43,230 nt of DNA from Anaerolineae bacterium (lineage in GTDB: Bacteria > Chloroflexota > Anaerolineae > Aggregatilineales > Phototrophicaceae), in NCBI GenBank assembly GCA_022824365.1, contig JAJEAA010000003.1, forward strand, positions 1-43,230. Direction: 5' to 3'. Made by a program: the position numbers and the translations under genes. Below are positions 8,467-15,632 of this stretch, one piece after another. Positions within the stretch are counted from its first letter, which is position 1. Every line of letters starts with the position of its first letter. The notes under the pieces are model-generated. The model saw only the letters and a program-made list of their open reading frames with translations. It did no database searches and was not told the DNA's origin.

Positions 8467-9669
8467 CTAATCCCACACGCGCTCGTCCACAATCTTGCGA
8501 GCCGCCGGGTCGATGCTGCCCGCCGCGACGATATTCACGGCATCGATCCGCAAGCGCGCCGCCTGTTGCGCCAAGGCGCTGAGCTTCTCGCCGATGCCTT
8601 CGCCGGATGCGCCTTCGCGCAATTCGAGATTCACTGTCACCACATCGCGATTCTCTGGTCGTGTGATGACTACCTGTATATCTTTGATCTCGGGGAACTG
8701 CATCACCGCGTAACCCAACTGATTGGGATGCAGGAACATCCCGCGGACCTTGATGGCGTCGCCGCTGCGCCCAAATAGTCCGAGCAGTTGCTGCCCCTCG
8801 CAACCCGGCTGTGGCGCCAATGCGCCGAGGTCGCCCGTGCCGAAGCGAATCAGCGGATAGGCTTTGTTCAATGTGGTCGCCACGATCTCGCCGGTTTCGC
8901 CGTCGGCCAAGAGCGCGCCCGTCTCCGGATCGCAGATCTGCAAGTACACGCTCGGCATGATGCAGAAGCCTTGCAAGCCCGCGCGCGTATAACCGACGAC
9001 GCCCAGATCGGCTGTGCCATAAGCCGATGTTGTCTTCATGCCGTATTCGCCTTCGAAGCGCTCGCGTTGGCTGGGCGTATAGGGCTCGGCTGAAAACAGC
9101 GCCTTTTTCAGCGGCAGGGCGTCGGCGCCCATGCCCATCTCAGCCGCCTTGTCCAGCAGCGTCATCAGATAACTCGGCTGGCCCACGAAGCCGCTCGCCC
9201 CCAGCGCCATCATCATCATAATCTGCAGTTCGGTATTGCCCGGTCCGGTCGGAATGACGGTGGCTCCGCAGGCGCGGATCGCCTCATCCAGCAGGATCCC
9301 GGCCGGCGTCAGATGATACATGAAGGTATTAAGCACGCGGTCGCCCCGGCCGATGCCGATGTAGCGGAAGGGCGCCAACTGCGCGTCCGGATCAGCCGGC
9401 GGCGGCTGCGGATCATAAATTGGACCCGGCGAGATATATATCCGCGGCAGATCGGCCGGATCAATTGTAAGGAAGCCACCAAAGGGCGGATTCTCCCGGT
9501 GAATGTCCACCAGGGAATCTTTGCTCAAGACCGGAATGCGGGCGAGATCATCCGCGCCGTTGATGTCAGCCGGTTCAAGCCCCGCCTCGTCCATCAATCC
9601 GCGTATCGCCGGGGCATGGTCATAGGCGTGCCGCACCAACTCACTGAGGCGTCGATCCAAATCTTTCAC
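8467..9669 (-). CDS. PaaK-like phenylacetate-CoA ligase family protein lacking the canonical ATP loop
   Basis: A 400-residue protein with the PaaK-type adenylate-forming layout: LVRHAYDHAPAIRGLMDEAG near the N terminus, DDLARIPVLSKDSL, a central FSAEPYTPSQRERFEGEYG, AYGTADLG (adenine-binding AYG-T-E region), IRFGTGDLG (ATP-ribose Asp), and the GRSGDAIKVRGMFLHPNQL hinge with a C-terminal ACT-like subdomain ending KIVDERVW. Where relatives have the P-loop SSGTTG-P this protein has ISPGPIYDP (79-87), so ATP handling may differ or the enzyme may be inactive. It is probably part of the same uptake and activation module as the liv genes upstream, separated by 580 bases, and may have its own promoter. 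Acid substrate unknown. Confidence 0.85.
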   Translation of the reverse strand: MKDLDRRLSELVRHAYDHAPAIRGLMDEAGLEPADINGADDLARIPVLSKDSLVDIHRENPPFGGFLTIDPADLPRIYISPGPIYDPQPPPADPDAQLAPFRYIGIGRGDRVLNTFMYHLTPAGILLDEAIRACGATVIPTGPGNTELQIMMMMALGASGFVGQPSYLMTLLDKAAEMGMGADALPLKKALFSAEPYTPSQRERFEGEYGMKTTSAYGTADLGVVGYTRAGLQGFCIMPSVYLQICDPETGALLADGETGEIVATTLNKAYPLIRFGTGDLGALAPQPGCEGQQLLGLFGRSGDAIKVRGMFLHPNQLGYAVMQFPEIKDIQVVITRPENRDVVTVNLELREGASGEGIGEKLSALAQQAARLRIDAVNIVAAGSIDPAARKIVDERVWD

Positions 9670-10249
9670 TTCATCTCTCCTCGATTTACAGTTGATTCAA
9701 TGAGGTCCGCCTGGCAGACGAGCAAAGCAATATGGCGTCCAAGGGAAGCGTTGCCGCAAATGGGGGGACCAATCGGGACGATCTGCGCCGCAGCCGGAAT
9801 TTTCTTGGAACGAGAAACATTTTTCCTCCGACAAATTCCGACTGCATGGGATTGCTTCCTCGAACGGGAAGCGGACAGCGCGCGCCAAGAACGCTCAGAT
9901 CGAGCGAGCGGGGGAATTATCGATAATCGTTTATCGATAGGCGGAGAACTTTTTTCTCTCATAAAACGAGCGTTTATTGATAATTTTCTGCGGCGCGGCG
10001 GATCTGACGCGTTCGGACAGCAAGCCAGGCGTCGGTCTTGTGGCCAGCGGGAAAAAGTTTTTTGGCCATCTGGCCATTTGGCGCTGGCAGATCGCGAGCC
10101 GAGGCGCCGGTCTGGGGCGGAGACAATAATGTTCATGAAATCAGGATAGCAGATTATTGCTATGAATGGGCGACCAAATGTTCGCGTATCCGGCGCAAAA
10201 AGAAAATCACTTATTCGCGCTTGCGAACTGCCGTCGAGTGTTGCGAACT
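9670..10249. other. 580-base intergenic region between livF and the PaaK-like gene
   Basis: No convincing gene: the open frames here have no recognisable motifs. The stretch is more AT-rich than its flanks and holds a cluster of TTATCGATAA-like boxes (9916-9983), an inverted pair CGGAATTT / AAATTCCG near 9797-9840, and a potential hairpin GCCAGCG (10043-10049) with CGCTGGC (10082-10088) enclosing two TGGCCA palindromes. A further ATAGCA / TGCTAT inverted pair lies near 10146-10163. It probably serves as promoter region for the PaaK-like gene and 3' end of the liv transcript. Confidence 0.5.
9916..9983. promoter_or_regulatory. Cluster of three TTATCGATAA-type operator-like boxes
   Basis: ATTATCGATAAT (9916-9927) is a perfect 12-base palindrome. 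TTATCGATAG follows at 9931-9940 and TTATTGATAA at 9974-9983; the last two share the longer direct repeat CGTTTATYGATA. The arrangement about 250-310 bases upstream of the PaaK-like start resembles multiple binding sites for a dimeric regulator. No regulator is identified. Confidence 0.45.
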
Positions 10250-11086
10250 TTAGCCCAGCCAGCGCTTGCGCCGCTTGTAATGCTTCACCTCGCGGTAATT
10301 CTTGCGCCCGCCGGCTTGATTCAGTCCTAGGTAGAATTCCTTGATATCTTCATTTTCGCGCATCTGCTCGGCCGGTCCATCCAGCACGATTCGCCCGTTC
10401 TCCATCACGTAGGCGTAATCCGCCAGTTCCAGCGCGGCGCGGGCGTTCTGTTCGACGATCAATACCGAGACGCCCTCCTGTCGATTGATCTCGTGGATGA
10501 TCTCGAAAATCTGATGCACCAGCAATGGCGCCAAACCCAGCGATGGCTCGTCCAGCATCAGGATCTGCGGATGGGCCATCATCGCCCGGCCGATGACCAG
10601 CATCTGGCCCTCGCCGCCCGAGAGATAGCCGCTGACGCGCTTGGACAATTTCGCCAGCGCCGGAAAATAATGATAGACCCGCTCCAGATCGGCGCGGATA
10701 TGGCGGCCGCCTTCATAGACCATGCCGCCGACGCGCAGGTTCTCTTCCACTGTCAAATGCCGAAAGAGCAAGCGCCCCTCGATCACCTGCACCAGACCCT
10801 TGCGCACGACATCCTCGGCGCTCAAGCCATTCAGCCGTTCCTCGCCCCAGAGGATTTGCCCGCGCGTCACCTCGCCGAGCTCGGCCGTCAGCAAGCCGCT
10901 GATGGCTTTCAGCGTGGTTGACTTGCCGGCGCCGTTGGGTCCCAGCAGGGAAACAACCGCCCCCGGCGCCACCTCAACTGTGATGCCGCGCAGGACCAAA
11001 ATGACGCTGTTATAGACCACCTCGATGTTGTTGACCGACAATGTCTTGGTGGTGGTTAGTTCTTTGTGACTTTCTGCGACAGCCAT
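10250..11086 (-). CDS. livF: Branched-chain-type ABC transporter ATP-binding protein LivF
   Basis: A 278-residue ATPase of the LivF type that powers import through LivH/LivM. Visible motifs: Walker A GPNGAGKSTT, the LivF-typical QVIEGRLLFRHLTVEENL, signature YLSGGEGQML, Walker B ILMLDEPSLGLAP and the switch histidine replaced in the usual LivF fashion by VEQNA. I start at ATG 11086 (MAVAESHKEL); the longer reading frame upstream merely translates palindromic repeats. No clear ribosome site precedes it. The C terminus carries a basic extension (KHYKRRKRW) beyond the usual LivF end. Last of the importer genes, 152 bases after livK. Confidence 0.93.
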   Translation of the reverse strand: MAVAESHKELTTTKTLSVNNIEVVYNSVILVLRGITVEVAPGAVVSLLGPNGAGKSTTLKAISGLLTAELGEVTRGQILWGEERLNGLSAEDVVRKGLVQVIEGRLLFRHLTVEENLRVGGMVYEGGRHIRADLERVYHYFPALAKLSKRVSGYLSGGEGQMLVIGRAMMAHPQILMLDEPSLGLAPLLVHQIFEIIHEINRQEGVSVLIVEQNARAALELADYAYVMENGRIVLDGPAEQMRENEDIKEFYLGLNQAGGRKNYREVKHYKRRKRWLG

Positions 11087-11096
11087 ATCGTATTTT

Positions 11097-11164
11097 CGGG
11101 CGACCCAAGGGTCGCCCCTACATAGTCTTGGGCTCCAGCGGGCGACCCAAGAGCCGCCCCTACA
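11097..11164. repeat. Two GGGCGAC palindromic repeats between livK and livF
   Basis: Copy 1 (11097-11122) has a perfect 9-base stem GGGCGACCC / GGGTCGCCC with a 2-base loop, followed by CTACA. Copy 2 (11139-11164) has the same stem with one mismatch and the same CCCTACA tail. Members of the family also occur at 12765, 15497-15609, 26869 (degenerate) and 27514. In this position they could form RNA hairpins that alter expression of livF relative to livK. Confidence 0.85.
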
Positions 11165-11238
11165 TCCAAGTTGTTCCGAGGGAGGGTTATGGTGCATACC
11201 CACATTTACCACTCCCGAGACGCGAGTTAGAGGACCCT

Positions 11239-12612
11239 CTACTGCCCCCGCAACTGCGGCACCGGCATGAAGTCGGTCAAAGGCACAATGATCGGCACAA
11301 ACATCTTGCCGGCCGGTCCATCCACCAGCAGCGCGTCGCCGGGTTCGGTCGCCGGACCGGACATTGTCGTGTTGGCGTATTTCAGCACAGCGATTCGATT
11401 CATCGTGGCGTCGCGCATGCCTTCTTCGAAGCGGTGGTGCATCAAGCCGCCCAGTATGGCGTAATCCATGGCTTCCACCGTCTCGCGAATATCAGCGCCA
11501 GTGACGGCATCAAGGCTGCCTGCGCGGTTTGCCGTGCGGACGTAGGTCTCGATGATCGAATCGACGACGCCCCAGGACACCAAATAGGCGATATTCTGTT
11601 CGGTGGGACCGCGTTCGTTTATTGTGAACTGCTGATAAACGAACTGTACCGCCGGGTGACTCAGTTCCGTCCACCAAAGGAATGGCATCGAGCCAAACAT
11701 GCCATCCACCGAGGGCAGGCCATTGGGCTTCAAAACGCGCTGGCCGAGTAAGCCGACCGTAGTATCCATCACCCAGTTGACGCCAGCGAGCTTGATGTCT
11801 TCTTCCAAGCCCAGGTCCACCAGCGTGCCGGCGATCAGCGCCGGACCGGTCGCCAGCGAATTCGTATAGATGATATTGGCGCCGTCATCGATGGCGTTCT
11901 GCACCTGTGTCAGGATGTCGGTATCGGTGGGCAGGAAGAATTGCGGTTCCGCCAGCACCTCAACGCCAAGACCGCCGCAGTATTCCCGCGCGGCCGGCTC
12001 CGTGCCCGCGCGCCCAAAGGCGTTGGGCCAGGTGACGAATCCGATGACCGGATCGGGGAAGACCTCGGGGCTGGCGGCGACAAACTGACAGAAGAAGCCG
12101 AACTGATTGATGTAGAGCGGGTTGCTGGCGTAGAGCCAACCGGGCGTCTGACCATCTTCGCCGTAGAGGCTCTCAATCGAACCGGCGGAAATGAAGGAAA
12201 CGATCTCGTCTTCCGCCAATTGTTCGCGCAGCAGTTCGCCATCATCGGAGCTATACAGAAGCAAAAGATCAAGCTGGTCGCCATAGGTACTGGTGAAGCG
12301 GTCGTAAGCGCTCTGAGCCGCTTCCCGGCTGCCGCCGGTATCTTCATAAATCTGCGCCAATTCCGCGCCGCAAACGCCGCCGCGGCCGTTCCAGTAATTC
12401 ACGGCATCGGTGACGGCAGAGACCACGGGTTGAGTGATGAAGGCATAGGGCCCGCTCAAGTCGCCGAAGTGAAAGATGTTGATGGTCTCTCCGGTCAGAT
12501 CCACTTCGCATTCGGTCAAATCAGAAGGATAGTCCATCATCTCCTGCGCCAGGCTCGGCAAGGTCCCCCAAGCCATCAGCAGCAGGACAAGCAGCAAACA
12601 TAGTCTCTTCAT
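11239..12612 (-). CDS. livK: ABC transporter substrate-binding protein, LivK-like (type I periplasmic binding fold)
   Basis: A 457-residue extracytoplasmic binding protein. AAAGGAG upstream supports ATG 12612. It begins with a signal peptide (MKRLCLLLVLLLMAWGTLPSLAQ); no lipobox cysteine is evident at the cleavage site, unusual if the host is monoderm. The mature part follows the Peripla_BP_6 pattern: INIFHFGDLSGPYA, AVNYWNGRGGVCGAEL, YEDTGGSREAAQSAYDRF, YSSDDGELL, GFVTWPNAFGRAG, ILTQVQNAIDDGANIIYTN. Cysteines in VCGAEL, FFCQF and REYCGG could form disulfides. It is larger than classic LivK (about 370 residues). The ligand is not predictable, but two CoA-ligase-type genes beside the transporter favour a carboxylic acid. 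Confidence 0.9.
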   Translation of the reverse strand: MKRLCLLLVLLLMAWGTLPSLAQEMMDYPSDLTECEVDLTGETINIFHFGDLSGPYAFITQPVVSAVTDAVNYWNGRGGVCGAELAQIYEDTGGSREAAQSAYDRFTSTYGDQLDLLLLYSSDDGELLREQLAEDEIVSFISAGSIESLYGEDGQTPGWLYASNPLYINQFGFFCQFVAASPEVFPDPVIGFVTWPNAFGRAGTEPAAREYCGGLGVEVLAEPQFFLPTDTDILTQVQNAIDDGANIIYTNSLATGPALIAGTLVDLGLEEDIKLAGVNWVMDTTVGLLGQRVLKPNGLPSVDGMFGSMPFLWWTELSHPAVQFVYQQFTINERGPTEQNIAYLVSWGVVDSIIETYVRTANRAGSLDAVTGADIRETVEAMDYAILGGLMHHRFEEGMRDATMNRIAVLKYANTTMSGPATEPGDALLVDGPAGKMFVPIIVPLTDFMPVPQLRGQ

Positions 12613-12713
12613 GATATTCCACTCCTTTGCCCGATCCATTCGTTCGCGTCAAATACTAGACGAAGCCTTGCTTTACTTAGCTTATGACAAAGCGCGTCAA
12701 TAGGCAACCAAGC

Positions 12714-12831
12714 AGTTCCAAGAAAGTACTCATAATTGGAGAGTACAGTTATTTGGACAGGTTTCGGGCGACATACAGTGTCGCCCCCACAGTCGACTTG
12801 ATTTCCGTTTTCTCATAACTTATTTGGAACT
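12714..12831. repeat. MITE-like element with terminal inverted repeats, between livM and livK
   Basis: The 118-base segment is bounded by AGTTCCAA (12714-12721) and TTGGAACT (12824-12831); inner similarity (AAGTACTCA against AAGTTATGA, read inwards) makes the ends imperfect inverted repeats of about 19 bases. Inside are GTACTC/GAGTAC (12727-12746) and a GGGCGAC palindrome (12765-12790). A related right end (TTTTTCTCA...GGAACTACT) occurs at about 27886-27913. No coding capacity and no clear target duplication. It abuts the stop codon of livM. Confidence 0.5.
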
Positions 12832-12833
12832 AC

Positions 12834-14252
12834 TTAATAAGAGTAGGGACGCAGCTTCCAAGCCACCTTGAACACTTCCCAGCGGTGGGCGATGCCCCGC
12901 GGCTCCAGCACCAGGAAGACAATCAGCGCGCCGCCGAAGACAATTGGATTGATCGCGCTGGTGATATTGACGGCATCAATAAAGGGGAAGAGCTGCGGCA
13001 GCCAATCCGAGAGCCAGGGGCGCAAAAATGGAATCAATGCCTCTTGCAGGGCGCGAATAAAGACGACGCCAAACATCGCTCCCAGCGGGAAGCCGGCGCC
13101 GCCGATGATCAGCATGGCCAACATCTCAATCGATACATCCAGTTCAAAGGCGTTCAGCGACAAGCTGTTGCGCTCATAAGCCAGCAGGCAACCGGCGATC
13201 CCGGCATAGACCGCGCTGAGAAAGAAGGCGCGCAGCTTGTAACCGAAGACGTTGATGCCCAGCAACTCGGCCGCCAGGTCATTATCGCGCACCGAGATGA
13301 AGGCGCGGCCGGTGCGCGTGCGGATGATATTGCGCGCCAGGAACATCAAGAGCACCGCCAGCGGCACGATGATGTAATACATGGCAATATCGGCGGCGAA
13401 GCTCAAGGCTTTGCTGCGCCGGATTACCGCGGTAAACTCGCCGCCATTTTGGGCGCGAACCGCCACTTGGTACTCGCCCGCCTTGCTCGCGATATACGAT
13501 AGCCCCGTCACATTGCCGTCGCTGTCTTCGCTGACGCTCATGTAGACATCGCCATAGGGTATGGCATCGCCAGCGGGGTTAATCAGTTCGATGACCGGGT
13601 AGGCGCCCGTCAGCCCAGTGAAATCGACCGAAATCACATCGACAAGATAGGGGTCGCCGGCTTGGAAAACGAGGGGCTGGTCAGCATTAATGGGGTCTTC
13701 GGCATAGGGGGCGAAGGGACCGATCATCGGCGCGGGCACGCTGAGCGGACGGGTGCCGCCGGTCAAGTCTTCCAGCGGATAACGCAGCACCCAGGGGATA
13801 ATGAATTGCGCCGCCAGGGTCGCCATCGCCAGGTAAAATCCCTTGACCCGCAGCGATGGCAAGCCAAAGAGCAAGCCGACCAAGCCCGTCAACAGCGCGC
13901 TGGCCGGCAGCGCCGTCCAGAAACTGAAGCCCAGCTCCCGCGCTAATATTGCCGAGCCGTAAGCGCCGATCGCCATGAAGGCGGCGTGGCCCAGGGAAAT
14001 CTGCCCGGTATAGCCGACCAGGATATTCAAGCCCTGCACCGCGATGACGAAGATTGATATGCGCGCGATCAAGCCGATATACTGATCGCTGACCCAGCCC
14101 AAGCCCAATGGTCCCGATACCGAAACCAGCGGCAAGAGCAGCAGCGCCAGAAAAGCCAGATTCTTCCAAAGCTTGTCCCGCGCCGTGCGGTCGACCGACA
14201 TATCTTCTTCGTAGGTCGTGTCGAAGACACCTGCTGGATGGATATTCGCCAT
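12834..14252 (-). CDS. livM: Branched-chain-type ABC transporter permease LivM with inserted extracytoplasmic domain
   Basis: A 472-residue permease, much longer than the usual LivM of roughly 300-350. GGGAG precedes ATG 14252. The core is typical: GLNILVGYTGQISLGHAAFMAIGAY (74-98), LRVKGFYLAMATLA, RTGRAFISVRDNDLAAELLGI and IGGAGFPLGAMFGVVF. Between the helix near 155 and the one near 290, an insert of about 95 residues (185-282) replaces the usual short loop. It is beta-rich (PVIELINPAGDAIPYGDVYM, LSYIASKAGEYQVAVRAQNG, GEFTAVIRR) and resembles a small secreted beta-sandwich. It presumably faces outside and could contact the binding protein. Works with LivH, LivF and LivG. Confidence 0.92.
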   Translation of the reverse strand: MANIHPAGVFDTTYEEDMSVDRTARDKLWKNLAFLALLLLPLVSVSGPLGLGWVSDQYIGLIARISIFVIAVQGLNILVGYTGQISLGHAAFMAIGAYGSAILARELGFSFWTALPASALLTGLVGLLFGLPSLRVKGFYLAMATLAAQFIIPWVLRYPLEDLTGGTRPLSVPAPMIGPFAPYAEDPINADQPLVFQAGDPYLVDVISVDFTGLTGAYPVIELINPAGDAIPYGDVYMSVSEDSDGNVTGLSYIASKAGEYQVAVRAQNGGEFTAVIRRSKALSFAADIAMYYIIVPLAVLLMFLARNIIRTRTGRAFISVRDNDLAAELLGINVFGYKLRAFFLSAVYAGIAGCLLAYERNSLSLNAFELDVSIEMLAMLIIGGAGFPLGAMFGVVFIRALQEALIPFLRPWLSDWLPQLFPFIDAVNITSAINPIVFGGALIVFLVLEPRGIAHRWEVFKVAWKLRPYSY

Positions 14253-14277
14253 CGTCGCTCCCGTCTCGGTTCGCGCT

Positions 14278-15462
14278 CTAAATGCGCTCGATGCGTTTCT
14301 CGCCGAACAAGCCGTCGGGCCTGATCACCAGCACCAGCATCAAGACCAGATAAGGCGCCAGGTTCGTCCCCACTTGCTCGGATGAATTGAGCAGAGTGCC
14401 AAATTGCTCGACCAGGCCGATGATGATCCCGCCGATCAAAGCGCCGCTAATCGATTCCAAGCCGCCCAGCAGCACCGCTGGAAATACTCGCAGCGCCACA
14501 AAGCTGATATTCAGCGACAAGCCCACCGCGCCACCCTGCAAGACGCCGGCGATGCTGGCCAGAAAAGCCGCCACCGCCCAGGTAATCGCCAATATCACCC
14601 GCACGCGCAAGCCTACTGATTGCGCCAACTGCTGATCTTCCGAAGTCGCCCGCATCGCCAAGCCCACGCTCGTATAGCGGAAGAACAAGATAAAGCCGAC
14701 GAATGCCACAAGCGCCAGCAGGAAGGCGATGACAAGCTCCACCCGCACAATCGCCACCCCGTCCAAGACATCGCGGAAGGCGTCCAGGCGGATCGGCCGG
14801 AAGCGGCTATTCGTCTGCGGGTCGACGAAGACCGGCAGGTTCAACTCGACTGTGCCCCAGGCGATCTGCGTCACGCCGTGCAGCACCTCCGCCACCGCCA
14901 GGGTCATCAGGACCGCCGTGAATAGCGGCTGCCCGATCAGAGGGCGGATCGCGAAGCGCTCCACCGCCAAGCCCATCAATATCGCGCCGGCGAATGTGCC
15001 CGTCAGCGCGTGCAGCCACTGCCATTCGATGCCGCCGACCGTCATCAGCGCGGTCAGGACGATGATGCCGCCGAGAGTAATCAGCGGATTGCGCCCTTCG
15101 CGCAAGTTCCGCCAGCTCACCGTCGACATGATCATCAACATCGTCGCGCTTGAAAGCAAGCCAGCGCCGAGGAGGGAAATCTCGCTGACCGTGAAAAAGC
15201 TCCAGAAGATCATGCCGCCGACGACCATCATCCAGCCGTGGGCGAAGTTGAAAACGCCCGAGGCTTTGTTGATCACGACAATGCCCAGCGCCACAAGACC
15301 ATAGACGCCGCCGACCAGCACTCCGGAGATCAAGGTCTGCACGATGCGGGCCGCCTTCTTGCCCGCCAGTTGATCGCCCAGGAAGAGCAGAATCGCGACC
15401 GCCGCAATCAGATACAGCGCCCAGGTGAGTTGTCGTTTATTTCGATTGATGAATTCGGTCAC
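14278..15462 (-). CDS. livH: Branched-chain-type ABC transporter permease LivH
   Basis: A 394-residue permease starting at GTG 15462 with AAAGGA upstream. The LivH signature LISGVLVGGVYGLVALGIVVINKASGVFNFAHG is complete, and ATSEDQQLAQSVGLRV, IAGVLQGG and PAVLLGGLESISGALIGG match the family coupling and C-terminal regions. It is longer than the usual 290 or so residues because of an extra N-terminal helix and a longer central section (RNPLITLGGIIVLTALMT, and NLPVFVDPQTNSRFRPI in an outside loop). It forms the membrane channel with LivM, whose gene follows after 25 bases. Confidence 0.93.
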   Translation of the reverse strand: MTEFINRNKRQLTWALYLIAAVAILLFLGDQLAGKKAARIVQTLISGVLVGGVYGLVALGIVVINKASGVFNFAHGWMMVVGGMIFWSFFTVSEISLLGAGLLSSATMLMIMSTVSWRNLREGRNPLITLGGIIVLTALMTVGGIEWQWLHALTGTFAGAILMGLAVERFAIRPLIGQPLFTAVLMTLAVAEVLHGVTQIAWGTVELNLPVFVDPQTNSRFRPIRLDAFRDVLDGVAIVRVELVIAFLLALVAFVGFILFFRYTSVGLAMRATSEDQQLAQSVGLRVRVILAITWAVAAFLASIAGVLQGGAVGLSLNISFVALRVFPAVLLGGLESISGALIGGIIIGLVEQFGTLLNSSEQVGTNLAPYLVLMLVLVIRPDGLFGEKRIERI

Positions 15463-15496
15463 AAGGGGCGTCCTTTAACGATCATTTTGATGCTTG

Positions 15497-15609
15497 CGGG
15501 CGACTCAAGAGTCGCCCCTACACTGTCTCGTATTTCTTTCGGGCGACCTGATACATCGCCCCTACATTGTCTCGTGTTTCTTTCGGGCGACGTGATAGGT
15601 CGCCCCTAA
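15497..15609. repeat. Tandem array of three GGGCGAC palindromic repeats
   Basis: Three copies (15497-15522, 15540-15566, 15584-15609) follow each other with a 43-44 base period. Each carries a GGGCGAC / GTCGCCC-type stem followed by CCTA, and copies are joined by near-identical linkers ending TCTCGTRTTTCTTT. The whole spacer between the acyl-CoA synthetase and livH is essentially this array. It could fold into successive hairpins in the operon mRNA. It is not a CRISPR: no unique spacers of constant length and no cas genes. Confidence 0.85.
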
Positions 15610-15632
15610 AAATTCTTGACTGTGTGGTGAAA

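Noticed and set aside
9313..10149. 278-codon plus-strand frame running from inside the PaaK-like gene into the gap
   Set aside because: First half is antisense to the ligase and the second half translates AT-rich palindromic sequence.
15497..15609. CRISPR array
   Set aside because: The repeats are palindromes joined by near-identical linkers rather than unique spacers, only three copies exist, and no cas gene is nearby.
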